DNA of 64,000 bases. Source: Maridesulfovibrio ferrireducens. GTDB lineage: Bacteria; Desulfobacterota; Desulfovibrionia; Desulfovibrionales; Desulfovibrionaceae. The position numbers and the translations under genes were made by a program. Below, piece after piece: positions 9,370 to 17,839 of this stretch. Every line of letters starts with the position of its first letter. The stretch's first letter is position 1. The notes under the pieces were generated by a model. It was not told the DNA's origin. It searched no databases and was given only the letters and a program-made list of their open reading frames with translations. Location of the stretch: contig NZ_FNGA01000005.1 of the NCBI RefSeq assembly GCF_900101105.1, positions 1 through 64,000 on the forward strand. Direction: 5' to 3'.

Positions 9370-10080
9370 TTACTTTTTATTTATCGGTTTTTTATATGTA
9401 GTTTTCTTAGCAGGTGCCACATGGAACCATCTAAAGTTCTCATTCACAGAATACTGCGGCACGTAATGCTTGTACTTCGCGTGCGACAAAACGAGAACTG
9501 TCTGATTATCAAGAACATAAACATCATCACTCAAATAAACGACTAAAACGGCATGTCCTATCCCTCTGATGCTGTCCCGGACAGCGACAATACGCATTTT
9601 ATCCTTGCTGAATCCCAGCTCTTTAAGAGCGTAATACTTGGCGATGGCGTAATCTTCACAATCACCGGATTTGCTCAAAAATTCTATAGGAGTCGCCCAG
9701 TAATCCGTCACACCGTAATTTTGCTTATCCAAACGGTAGGGCCACTGGTTAAAATATTTGTTCACAGCCCTCAGCCGGTCCATCTCCGGCTTGGAAGCAA
9801 TCTGCTTCTTTAAAAGCTTCCAACCCGCCTTGGATGTTTGAGACGCTTTAGATTTAGAGCTGAAATATCCTTTCCATTGTTTCATACCGGCCAAAACTCT
9901 AGTCCATTTAGGTAGTTTCGATATCTTACCTTTGAACTCGACAGTTCCGAATATTTTTTGTTTAACAACTTTTTTTGAGCCTGCGAAACCACTTTCTTCA
10001 GTCCCGATTACAAAAAAGGCCACAAACAGAACACACAGAACAGTTGCTCTTACAGCGCGTATGCTTTGAAAGAACAACAT
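9370..10080 (-). CDS. lapG: LapG-type periplasmic transglutaminase-like cysteine protease
   Basis: This 236-residue protein has an N-terminal hydrophobic export signal (about 10-33). Its bacterial transglutaminase-like cysteine protease domain carries the expected triad: C141 in SGDCEDYA, H176 in GIGHAVLVV and D191 in VLDNQ. The acidic residues around C141 match the calcium site known in LapG. In the Pseudomonas system LapG cuts the N-terminal region of LapA and frees the adhesin from the cell surface when c-di-GMP is low. It lies 6 bases after the hlyD-like gene and 21 before the HD-GYP gene, so co-transcription is likely. No strong Shine-Dalgarno sequence precedes the ATG. Confidence 0.92.
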   Translation of the reverse strand: MLFFQSIRAVRATVLCVLFVAFFVIGTEESGFAGSKKVVKQKIFGTVEFKGKISKLPKWTRVLAGMKQWKGYFSSKSKASQTSKAGWKLLKKQIASKPEMDRLRAVNKYFNQWPYRLDKQNYGVTDYWATPIEFLSKSGDCEDYAIAKYYALKELGFSKDKMRIVAVRDSIRGIGHAVLVVYLSDDVYVLDNQTVLVLSHAKYKHYVPQYSVNENFRWFHVAPAKKTTYKKPINKK

Positions 10081-10086
10081 AAAATA

Positions 10087-11418
10087 TTAACGCTCTCGCA
10101 GCGCATTCTGCTTAGCTTTCAAAATAGGCTTTAACAAATAATCCAGAACTGATTTCTTGCCTGTCAGAACATCCACCTGCGCAGTCATACCCGGAATAAT
10201 AGGAAGTTTTTCTCCGCGATAAAGCATCGCATTTTTCTTTGTTCTTACCTTAACCAGATAAAATTCTTCACCCTTTTCATTCTGGATTGTATCAGCACTG
10301 ATACGCTCCACAATGCCCTCCAGTCCGCCATAAATAGAAAAATCATACGCTGTAATTTTAACCATCGCCCTCTGGTCGGGATGCAAAAAAGCAATATCCG
10401 CAGGACGGACCTCTGCCTCCACTAACAAGGTGTCATCAAGTGGCACTACTTCCATTATGGATTCACCTGAACGTATAACCCCTCCCAAAGTATTCACCAT
10501 TATGCGTTTAATGATTCCTTTGACAGGTGAACGGACATCAGTTCGTGTAACTCGGTCACTACCGGTGGAAAGTGTTTCCGTAAGGGAGGTAAGTTCAAGA
10601 CGTCGCTTGTTAATTTCCTGCAGCATTTCATAATTAAGATCAGCCTTAAATTTATCGACCCTTCCGCGAAACTCTTCTACAGCCTTCATCGCTCTGGGAA
10701 GTCCCATCGTCAGAGCTCCCACATCACCTTGTAATTCAAGAACCTTCTGCTCCAACGCAAGATAATCCATTTTGGAATGAATCTGCTTCTCCATTAAAGG
10801 CTTTGCGATATTCCGCTGCTCCAGTGCAACCTGAAGGTTCTTAAGAAGAAGTCTTTTACGATTTCTCATTTCGGATACTTCTTGAACCTTTTGATCGTAT
10901 TGATCTTCTAACAGTTCAATTTCTATCTCATTTTTGCGCATCTGAGCATGATAAGTCATTAATTGTTCTTCTACCAGCTGTGGAGCAAAATCGATGACTT
11001 CCTTATCGAAAACAGGTTTCCTTCCCTCAACCTGAGCTTTGAGTCTCGCAATGGCTGCATGGTGCTCTATGGAATGAGCGTAAGCATCCCGATAAGAACT
11101 GGCTGCCTGCTCATTCTGCAAACGGCAAAGCACCTCCCCTTTCTCTACTTCCTGACCTTCATAAACAAAGATATCACTAAGTATTCCACCTTCAAGATTC
11201 TGAATTTCCTGAATTCTCTGAGAGGGAATAACGCGTCCAAATCCGCGGGTAACTTCATCTAAAACAGCATATTCAGCCCATACACCGAAAACAACAATAA
11301 ACACCATTATGGTCAAATACATTATATAAGTGAACTTTCGCCCTTTGCCGTACAAAGCCTGATCCACTTCCGACACAAAGAGTAGTTCTTCACTGTCTAA
11401 TTTGTTTTTACCGAACAT
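10087..11418 (-). CDS. HlyD-family type I secretion membrane-fusion protein
   Basis: The 443-residue protein has a single N-terminal TM helix (about 31-50), a lipoyl-like half-motif, a long coiled-coil hairpin (about 110-290), then the second lipoyl half and beta-barrel ending near PGMTAQVDVLTG. This is the standard layout of periplasmic adaptors that link the inner-membrane ABC exporter to TolC. It starts 9 bases after the ATPase stop and has a TGAGG-type ribosome site. It is the probable adaptor for the RTX adhesin (LapC role). Confidence 0.93.
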   Translation of the reverse strand: MFGKNKLDSEELLFVSEVDQALYGKGRKFTYIMYLTIMVFIVVFGVWAEYAVLDEVTRGFGRVIPSQRIQEIQNLEGGILSDIFVYEGQEVEKGEVLCRLQNEQAASSYRDAYAHSIEHHAAIARLKAQVEGRKPVFDKEVIDFAPQLVEEQLMTYHAQMRKNEIEIELLEDQYDQKVQEVSEMRNRKRLLLKNLQVALEQRNIAKPLMEKQIHSKMDYLALEQKVLELQGDVGALTMGLPRAMKAVEEFRGRVDKFKADLNYEMLQEINKRRLELTSLTETLSTGSDRVTRTDVRSPVKGIIKRIMVNTLGGVIRSGESIMEVVPLDDTLLVEAEVRPADIAFLHPDQRAMVKITAYDFSIYGGLEGIVERISADTIQNEKGEEFYLVKVRTKKNAMLYRGEKLPIIPGMTAQVDVLTGKKSVLDYLLKPILKAKQNALRER

Positions 11419-11427
11419 AAAACAGCC

Positions 11428-13680
11428 TCATATAGATACCTTTATTTTTCCAGACCTTAAACCGTCCAGCACTGCCTTCTTAGGTCCGTCAACAGCAATT
11501 TTTCCTTTATCCATGATCACCAGCCTGTCCACGAGGTCGAGCATAGTATGTCGATGGGCAATAACTATAAGAGTCTTGTCCTTAACATAAGGGCGCAATT
11601 TGTCTTTAAGTCGAATCTCAGATTGATTATCCATGTTGCTGGAAGGCTCATCCATAATTAAAACTTCGGGATCAAGAAGTATAGTACGCGCTATGGAAAC
11701 AGCTTGACGCTGTCCGCCCGAAAGTGACGAGCCTCGTTCACCGACTTTCATACCAAAACCGGCTGGATGGTCTTTTACAAAAGAAGTAACACCCGCAATA
11801 TCTGCGGCATATCTGATAGATTGATCATCTGCTTCCGGTAATCCAAAAGCAATGTTATCCTTCAACGTTCCGTAGAAAAGCAGGCTGTCCTGAGCAACAT
11901 ACCCTACTCTCCTTCGCAAATCCGCAACATCCATTTGCCTTAAATCGATGTCCCCGAGCTTCACACTGCCTTCAACAGGCTGATAAAGTCCTAAACAAAG
12001 TTTACCTAAAGTCGTCTTACCAGCACCGATACAGCCGATTATTCCGACCTTTTCACCGGGTTTAATATGAAGATTAACATTATTGAGCACAGCTTTGTCC
12101 GTACCCGGATAGCTAAATGAAACATCCTTAAATGTGATCGAGGGATCACCTCCGGCATAATGAAAAGTTTCCTTATCATCAGGCCTCTCGCTAGGCAGCT
12201 TCATTAACATATCCAGTGCCCCCAAAGCCATGCGGGATTGCTGATATCTGGAAAGCAATCCTGCAACAGCGCTCAAAGGAGCCATAGCTCTGCCGGACAG
12301 TATGTTACACGCTATTAATCCACCCACCGTTAATTCACCTTTAGAAATCAGAACAACTCCAAGGATAATAATCGCGACACTGACCATTTGAGTAACAAGC
12401 ACAGAAAACGTAATAGAAATATTAGCCATAACCTTTGCACTACTACTGGAATGGGCACTCATACCCACAACGTTTTCCCAGCGGGATTGCATACGTCCTT
12501 CAGCAAGACTGGTTTTAATAGTTTCAAGGCCGTGAACTATTTCAAACAAAAGCGCATTCTTCTGAGTGGATTCTTTATAGTGATTCTCAATTATATGCTG
12601 AAAAGGAATCTGAATAAGAATCCCCACAATAATTACAATCGGAACTGCCGCGATTACAGGGAAAACCAGCGGTCCGCCGATCAAATAAATTACCCAGATA
12701 AACAAAAGAAGGAACGGCATATCAATAAAGGCCACTAAAGTGCTGGAACTGAAAAATTCCCTTAACGACTCGAATTCACGTATATTATTTGCAACTGCTC
12801 CGGCTGATTCCGGCATATGGTCCAATCTGGCGGACATAAGATGCTGCATAAGCCGACTACCAATCAAAACATCAGCATTTCGTCCGGCAACATCAACAAA
12901 ATAACTACGCAGATTTTTTAGCAAAAAATCAAAGAAATAAGCTATCCCGACACCAATAGCCAACGCCCACAAAGTATCCATAGCGTTATTAGGTATAACT
13001 CTATCGTAAACATTCATTGCGAACAAAGGAGCACAAATAGTTATGAGGTTAGTCATAACACTAGCGCCGATAACATGTTTATAAATGGGCCAAAAACTGA
13101 ATATTGTTCCCCAGAACCAGCGTTTAGCTTTAACTAATTTAAACTCGCTTGCCCGCTTATCAAGCTTACTCGCCCGGTGAGTAAAAATGGCATAACCGGT
13201 ATATTCGTCCTCAAGTTCAGTTAACGGAATCTCAGATTCATCCATCCCGTTACCCGGGATCATTACACGCGCTGTATCCTCTGTGGTATCAATCAGCACA
13301 CAAGCATTACCACCCCGCATAAGCAATATACTGGGTAACACCAGCTTTGATATTGATCTTAATTTAGGACGGTGTACGGTCTTTGCTTTTATTCCGATAT
13401 GTTCTGCGGCCCGGACGATAGAAGCCGCCGTAATGACCCCGCCCTGTTGCGGAATGCCAGCCTTCAAAGTTGCCGAAGAAACAGGCTTACCCATGAGTCT
13501 GCTTATGATAGAAAGACAAATCACTAAAGGAGGCTGGAAATCAATATCCTTGGGGGATAATCGTTCATCCGGCTTCAAAGGATTTTCATCAAGTAAAGGC
13601 TCACTTTCTTGATCTTGAGCCTGCATTTCTGGAGCCGCGGCAAAAGGCTGTTTCTTATCCGGCATATTGAAAACACTCAC
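11428..13680 (-). CDS. Type I secretion ABC transporter with C39-like domain (LapB/LssB-like)
   Basis: The 750-residue exporter has an N-terminal C39-peptidase-like domain (about 50-170) without an obvious catalytic Cys-His pair. A six-helix ABC membrane domain (about 195-480) and an ATPase domain (about 510-745) follow. Walker A GCIGAGKTT lies near 550, LSGGQRQ near 655 and Walker B VLIMDEPSS near 673. C39-like domains without catalysis are typical of RTX-protein exporters, where they bind substrate. The annotated start is a GTG; an in-frame ATG 15 bases on (13665) is an alternative, and neither has a clear Shine-Dalgarno site. It heads the four-gene operon. Confidence 0.92.
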   Translation of the reverse strand: MSVFNMPDKKQPFAAAPEMQAQDQESEPLLDENPLKPDERLSPKDIDFQPPLVICLSIISRLMGKPVSSATLKAGIPQQGGVITAASIVRAAEHIGIKAKTVHRPKLRSISKLVLPSILLMRGGNACVLIDTTEDTARVMIPGNGMDESEIPLTELEDEYTGYAIFTHRASKLDKRASEFKLVKAKRWFWGTIFSFWPIYKHVIGASVMTNLITICAPLFAMNVYDRVIPNNAMDTLWALAIGVGIAYFFDFLLKNLRSYFVDVAGRNADVLIGSRLMQHLMSARLDHMPESAGAVANNIREFESLREFFSSSTLVAFIDMPFLLLFIWVIYLIGGPLVFPVIAAVPIVIIVGILIQIPFQHIIENHYKESTQKNALLFEIVHGLETIKTSLAEGRMQSRWENVVGMSAHSSSSAKVMANISITFSVLVTQMVSVAIIILGVVLISKGELTVGGLIACNILSGRAMAPLSAVAGLLSRYQQSRMALGALDMLMKLPSERPDDKETFHYAGGDPSITFKDVSFSYPGTDKAVLNNVNLHIKPGEKVGIIGCIGAGKTTLGKLCLGLYQPVEGSVKLGDIDLRQMDVADLRRRVGYVAQDSLLFYGTLKDNIAFGLPEADDQSIRYAADIAGVTSFVKDHPAGFGMKVGERGSSLSGGQRQAVSIARTILLDPEVLIMDEPSSNMDNQSEIRLKDKLRPYVKDKTLIVIAHRHTMLDLVDRLVIMDKGKIAVDGPKKAVLDGLRSGKIKVSI

Positions 13681-14026
13681 ATATTCTTATTAGTTATACT
13701 CTGGAAGGAGAAATATTACTAAGCCTAACCTAGAGTTTTAATAAGTATTATATATGAACCCACATCATGTCATCCTTTTTGTCAGTTCCGATATTCTATA
13801 CCTAGCAATGATTTCAGTTTTTAATGAATTGGCAGGTTAAAAAAAGTTAATCCCAGTTTACCTATAAGAGTTCTATCTAAAATCAGAATAACCAATCAAT
13901 TATATTAAAAAAACACTCATTTCAAAGCATAAATTGATAATATATATTAATTGACACATCGTAATAATATAAATAAACGGATAATTAATATTTGAATTAT
14001 TTATTAATTACTAAAAAGGAATTATT
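13681..14026. other. AT-rich intergenic region between divergent genes
   Basis: These 346 bases separate the minus-strand secretion operon from the plus-strand lipoprotein gene and should hold both promoters. They are very AT-rich, with long A/T stretches at 13905-14015. I see no convincing -35/-10 pair, no hairpin terminator and no coding frame. An AAGGAATT ribosome site just precedes the lipoprotein ATG. Confidence 0.5.
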
Positions 14027-14542
14027 ATGAAGTTAAATGCTATATTTACACTTATTGTAATGGGACTGTTAATAAACATCAGCGGATGCTCAGTATATAT
14101 GGCCGCGAATCAACCGGACGGAAAAGAAATGTCCATGATAATTGAAGGACAACCAAGGTCTGTAATGCTCGGAGAATTCGGACAACCTATCAGTACTGTT
14201 AAACGGGCGGACGGCTCAGTTGAATATGATGTTTTTTCATTCGTTGATGGCTACTCAGGCGGCGCAAAAGCCGGGCGCGCATTATTTCATGGAGTTGCCG
14301 ATCTTTTTACATGCGGATTGTGGGAAGTCGTCGCGACTCCAGTAGAAGCTGTAGCTGATGGAAGTAGGATGTCCTACAAAATATTATATAGCGAACAAGA
14401 AGAAGTAGTAACAATTATCCCTCTTTCAAAAGATGCACAAAAATATGAAAGAAGAAGGACAAATGGCTTAGCAGGTAATTCTCATACAACTAACACATCA
14501 CATAAAAAAACAGCTGACTCAAAATATAGAGCCCCTAAATAA
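14027..14542 (+). CDS. Small lipoprotein, possibly BamE/SmpA-like
   Basis: The 171-residue protein has a lipoprotein signal peptide with the lipobox ISGC (Cys near 21). The segment that follows (RSVMLGEFGQPISTVKRADGSVEYDVFSF) resembles the V..LG.P...DG...Y pattern of BamE/SmpA-type domains. A glycine-rich hydrophobic stretch (about 78-110) follows, then a polar, basic tail. Family membership is tentative and no function can be read from the neighbours. A good Shine-Dalgarno site precedes the ATG, and the gene stands alone between two operons. Confidence 0.7.
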   Translation: MKLNAIFTLIVMGLLINISGCSVYMAANQPDGKEMSMIIEGQPRSVMLGEFGQPISTVKRADGSVEYDVFSFVDGYSGGAKAGRALFHGVADLFTCGLWEVVATPVEAVADGSRMSYKILYSEQEEVVTIIPLSKDAQKYERRRTNGLAGNSHTTNTSHKKTADSKYRAPK

Positions 14543-14599
14543 TTATATTACGGCCATAGGCTAAAAATTAAAATATTCTTATTTCGACCAATAAATTTT

Positions 14600-14636
14600 A
14601 AGATCTTACGATTAATCATCGTAGGATCTTTTTTTT
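14600..14636 (+). terminator. Intrinsic terminator after the lipoprotein gene
   Basis: A 13-bp stem with one G-T wobble (aagatcttacgat / atcgtaggatctt) and a 5-base loop is followed by a run of T. Confidence 0.9.
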
Positions 14637-14876
14637 ATGTCCTCATAATACCTTTAAATTATGACTAAAAAAAGATTTAAATCACATCAATTACACAATT
14701 ATAAAAATCGTAAAAAAATTAATTCAACAACTCTGCTGGACTCCAACACCCCCTATTTTGATAATAAAAAGCTTTTATAACAGCCACTTAAAATCAGACA
14801 ATTTTAGTCGGTTATTAACATTAAAAGTGAAGCGTTTTTTACTCCTACCCCCCTTGACGAGACTACAAATATTAAC

Positions 14877-14927
14877 ATACCTAACAGGCAGGTAAAAATA
14901 CCTATCAAACGAGTAGGTATTAATACC
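14877..14927. promoter_or_regulatory. Cluster of ATACCTA/TAGGTAT operator-like heptamers upstream of hmc
   Basis: ATACCTA occurs at 14877-14883 and again at 14898-14904, exactly 21 bp (two helical turns) apart. Its inverse TAGGTAT is at 14914-14920, giving a 7-bp inverted repeat with the second copy. The perfect 12-bp palindrome GGTATTAATACC is at 14916-14927. The cluster follows a possible -35 (TTGACG, 14854-14859), so a bound regulator would cover the -10 and start region. The regulator is unknown; Rrf2 or an Rrf1-controlled protein are candidates by context only. Confidence 0.5.
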
Positions 14928-14944
14928 AACTTAACAGATAGGGA

Positions 14945-14980
14945 ATGAAGCGCATCGAATCTGTGTGCCCGGGTTTTTAA
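14945..14980 (+). CDS. Possible upstream mini-ORF 1 in the hmc leader (11 codons)
   Basis: ATG preceded by TAGGGA, encoding MKRIESVCPGF and ending TAA. It is short enough to be chance; listed because a second mini-ORF follows in the same leader. Confidence 0.25.
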   Translation: MKRIESVCPGF

Positions 14981-15005
14981 TGCTGGCTGCTCCCGCTGAG
15001 GGAAT

Positions 15006-15056
15006 ATGAGTCGGCGAATCCGGAAATCACGAGACGGGGCAACAAAGGACGTCTGA
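15006..15056 (+). CDS. Possible upstream mini-ORF 2 in the hmc leader (16 codons)
   Basis: ATG preceded by GAGGGAAT, encoding a strongly basic peptide MSRRIRKSRDGATKDV and ending 46 bases before the hmcA ATG. Translation is unproven; it could be a leader peptide or chance. Confidence 0.25.
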   Translation: MSRRIRKSRDGATKDV

Positions 15057-15102
15057 GCATACAGCTACATCGTCCAATGCTTTGAGAGAGGGGATCGAAA
15101 TT

Positions 15103-16767
15103 ATGGCAAACGGGAAAAAATTATTGCGATTGTCCAGCATTCTGATCGTCCTAGCTGGGGTACTCGGCTTCCACTTGGAAGCAATGAGTATGGTAGGAAC
15201 CCCGCAGGGTGAAGGTAAACAGCGTCCTGATCTTATTATGATCGACGCCATTGCCGCTCAGCAAAAACTGGAATTGCCTGCGGTCGTGTTTCTACACGAT
15301 GCACACACCAAGGCGGCGGCAGAACAGGGTAAAGACTGTACTGCATGTCACCAGAAAAACAAGGATGTCACCTCGCTTAAATTTATGCGGGTTGAGGACG
15401 GCACTCCTGAGAAGTTAAAGGAAATTTACCACAACGGCTGCATAAGCTGTCACGCGAAGGATGCCGCTGCAGGCAAAAAAACCGGCCCTCAGGTCGGAGA
15501 ATGTCGCAGTTGTCATCAGGCTGACCCTGAGTACAAAGCGGAACGCGCAACAGCGAGCATGGATAAAACCTTGCATTTCCGTCACTGGGACTCAAAAATC
15601 ATTGAAAATGACAAGGGTCAGGAAACAAACTGTGGAAGCTGTCACCACGAATACGATAAAGCAACACAGAAGCTCGTATACGTGAAAGGACAGGAAGAAA
15701 ACTGTGGTATCTGTCACACTGCCAAACCAGAAGGCGATGTGAAGAAAGATACTTCAGAAGCTTTCCACAGCCAGTGCGTAACCTGTCATTTGGACCTGGC
15801 AGCAGCCAAAGCCAAAAAGTTCGGCCCCGTTCAGTGTGCCGGATGTCATGGCCTCGCCGAAGCAGCAGACATTAAAGCTGATGACGCTCAGTTGCTGAAA
15901 AAAATGGGCGGTATATTGCCCCGTCTGCCCAGAAAGCAGCCTGATGCTGTCCTGCTGACTGCACCGGCACCAAAAGATTCCACTGCCAAGACAGAAGTCA
16001 AAGGCAAGATGTCTCCGGTCGCTTTCAATCACAAGGCTCACGAAAACGTCACAGAATCATGTGGATCATGCCATCATCAAACTCTTAAGAAATCATGCTC
16101 GGAATGTCACACCGATCAAGGTTCTAAAGACGGTGGTTTCATTACTCTCGATCAGGCTATGCACAACCCCGACAGCCCACAAAGCTGTGTAGGTTGTCAC
16201 GCCATCAAACAGAAAGATCCCAACTGTGCTGGTTGCCATGAGCTGATGCCTAAAAAGGTTATTCAGTCCGAAACAACATGTGTTGTCTGCCACGAAGCTC
16301 CTAAAGATGATACCAACCCGGCAGCTCTTGACGCCTCCGCCAAGGCTGAGCTTGCTAAAGACCTTATCATCGAAAGGCCTACTTCTCCGGCAATGCTCGA
16401 AACTGCTGACATTCCTGAATTCGTAACCATCAACGCTCTGGAAAACGAATACAAAGAAAGCAAGCTTCCCCACCGTAAGATTATATTCACTTTGGTGGAG
16501 AACATGAAGAGCAATTCCCTGGCCAACACGTTCCACAGCACTCCTCTGACTGTCTGTGCAAGCTGTCATCACAACAGCCCAGCATCCAAGACACCTCCGA
16601 GCTGTGCAAGCTGTCACGCAAATGCTGCAGCTAAAGAACAGGGCGGACGTCCGGCTCTCAAGGCGGCCTATCACGGCCAGTGTATGACCTGTCACGAAAG
16701 CATGGAACTTAAAAAGCCTGCTTCTACAGACTGTTCATCCTGTCACGAACCGAAAAAGAACGGCTAG
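15103..16767 (+). CDS. hmcA: High-molecular-weight 16-haem cytochrome c HmcA
   Basis: The protein contains exactly 16 CxxCH c-type haem motifs (from CTACH near residue 75 to CSSCH near the C-terminus), the number known for HmcA of Desulfovibrio. A hydrophobic N-terminal export signal (about 5-25) sends it to the periplasm. It takes electrons from periplasmic hydrogenase-reduced type I cytochrome c3 and passes them to the membrane Hmc complex. I chose the ATG at 15103 with AGAGGGG just upstream, rather than the TTG at 15082; this gives 554 residues, close to the known 545. It heads the hmcABCDEF operon. Confidence 0.97.
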   Translation: MANGKKLLRLSSILIVLAGVLGFHLEAMSMVGTPQGEGKQRPDLIMIDAIAAQQKLELPAVVFLHDAHTKAAAEQGKDCTACHQKNKDVTSLKFMRVEDGTPEKLKEIYHNGCISCHAKDAAAGKKTGPQVGECRSCHQADPEYKAERATASMDKTLHFRHWDSKIIENDKGQETNCGSCHHEYDKATQKLVYVKGQEENCGICHTAKPEGDVKKDTSEAFHSQCVTCHLDLAAAKAKKFGPVQCAGCHGLAEAADIKADDAQLLKKMGGILPRLPRKQPDAVLLTAPAPKDSTAKTEVKGKMSPVAFNHKAHENVTESCGSCHHQTLKKSCSECHTDQGSKDGGFITLDQAMHNPDSPQSCVGCHAIKQKDPNCAGCHELMPKKVIQSETTCVVCHEAPKDDTNPAALDASAKAELAKDLIIERPTSPAMLETADIPEFVTINALENEYKESKLPHRKIIFTLVENMKSNSLANTFHSTPLTVCASCHHNSPASKTPPSCASCHANAAAKEQGGRPALKAAYHGQCMTCHESMELKKPASTDCSSCHEPKKNG

Positions 16768-16786
16768 CCCGAAGGAGAACGGATAA

Positions 16787-17839
16787 ATGTTACGCAGAAC
16801 ATTCCTCGGAATGCTAGGCACAGCCTGTGTGGGAGCCTCTATTCCTAGTGTAGCTTCGGCTAGTAAGGAATTCAATGGCTACCCCGGCAGCAAAGGCGTC
16901 CTTTTCGACGCCACTCGCTGCATAGGTTGTCGCAAATGTGAAGAAGCCTGTAATAAGGTCAACGAATTGCCCGCTCCGGACAAAAAGTATGATGACCTGA
17001 CAGTGCTGGACACAAAACGCAGAACCGATGCCAAGACTCTTACTGTTGTTAATAAATACAAGAGCGCCAAAGGCCCTCTTTTCCGCAAGTCGCAGTGTAA
17101 TCACTGTCTGGAGCCGGCATGTGCTTCAGCTTGCTTTGTAAAAGCATTCAAAAAGCTGCCTAACGGCGCAGTCGTCTATGACGAATCCGTTTGCGTAGGT
17201 TGCCGCTACTGTATGGTAGCATGTCCCTTCGAAATCCCTGCTTACGAATACGACGAACCTCTGACTCCAAGAGTCATGAAGTGCACCATGTGTGCTCCTC
17301 GCTTAGCTGAAGGCAAACTGCCCGGCTGTGTTGAAGGTTGTCCTAAAGAAGCTTTGGTTTTCGGTGAAAGAGACGAGCTGCTGAAAATAGCCCGCAAACG
17401 CATTGAGCGTAACCCCGACCGTTACATTGATCACATTTACGGTGAGAAAGAAATGGGCGGAACCAGCTGGCTTTATCTCTCCGGAGTTCCTTTCTCTGAG
17501 ATCGGCATGCGCGAAGATTTGGGAACCAAATCCGCACCCGAACTCACTGCAGGCGCACTCGCATCAGTACCCATGGTTGCAGGCCTCTGGCCCGCACTTC
17601 TCGGTGGTATCTATGCTGTAAGCAAACGCAAAGACAAAGTTGCCGAAGAAGAGAAGAAGGAAGCGGTTGCAAACGCTATTGCCCAAGCTAGCGCACAAGC
17701 TGAAAAGACCCTTTCCGAGGCCCTTACCAAGGCAGATGTCGCTAACAAGCGTCAGATCGAAGTTGAGGTCAAGAAAGCTGTAGAAGATGCCCTGACTCCC
17801 AAAGAAGAGCAGGAAGAAAACAGCGAGGAGGAATCCTAA
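16787..17839 (+). CDS. hmcB: Hmc complex Fe-S subunit HmcB
   Basis: The 350-residue protein begins with a twin-arginine-type signal (LRRTFLG plus hydrophobic stretch, about 1-26). Four ferredoxin-like Cys groups follow: [35 protein letters not shown] and CTMC...CVEGC. They fit four [4Fe-4S] clusters on the periplasmic side. A C-terminal TM helix (about 260-280) and a charged Lys/Glu-rich tail anchor it. It is the electron link between HmcA and the membrane subunit HmcC. AAGGAG precedes the ATG, and the stop overlaps the hmcC start by one base. Confidence 0.96.
   Translation: MLRRTFLGMLGTACVGASIPSVASASKEFNGYPGSKGVLFDATRCIGCRKCEEACNKVNELPAPDKKYDDLTVLDTKRRTDAKTLTVVNKYKSAKGPLFRKSQCNHCLEPACASACFVKAFKKLPNGAVVYDESVCVGCRYCMVACPFEIPAYEYDEPLTPRVMKCTMCAPRLAEGKLPGCVEGCPKEALVFGERDELLKIARKRIERNPDRYIDHIYGEKEMGGTSWLYLSGVPFSEIGMREDLGTKSAPELTAGALASVPMVAGLWPALLGGIYAVSKRKDKVAEEEKKEAVANAIAQASAQAEKTLSEALTKADVANKRQIEVEVKKAVEDALTPKEEQEENSEEES

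Larger units (their letters stand above)
14543..15102. other. Intergenic region and long leader upstream of hmcA
   Basis: Apart from the terminator at 14600-14636, the first half (to about 14870) is AT-rich without visible genes. A TTGACG at 14854-14859 could be a -35 box. A cluster of ATACCTA/TAGGTAT heptamers covers 14877-14927. The following 170 bases are richer in GC, contain small stem-forming segments (for example AGACG/CGTCT around 15031-15055) and two tiny frames with ATG starts. I could not match the leader to a known riboswitch. Confidence 0.5.

Noticed and set aside
15082-15102. TTG start for hmcA
   Set aside because: The ATG at 15103 has AGAGGGG at good distance and gives a better signal peptide.
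14930-15102. Cobalamin or other known riboswitch in the hmc leader
   Set aside because: Some short stretches (GGGAA..., GAATCCGG) recall the cobalamin class, but the conserved core order does not fit and an Hmc operon is not an expected target.
16093-16695. A 200-codon minus-strand frame opposite hmcA
   Set aside because: It mirrors the repeated haem motifs of hmcA on the other strand; no domain or ribosome site supports it.
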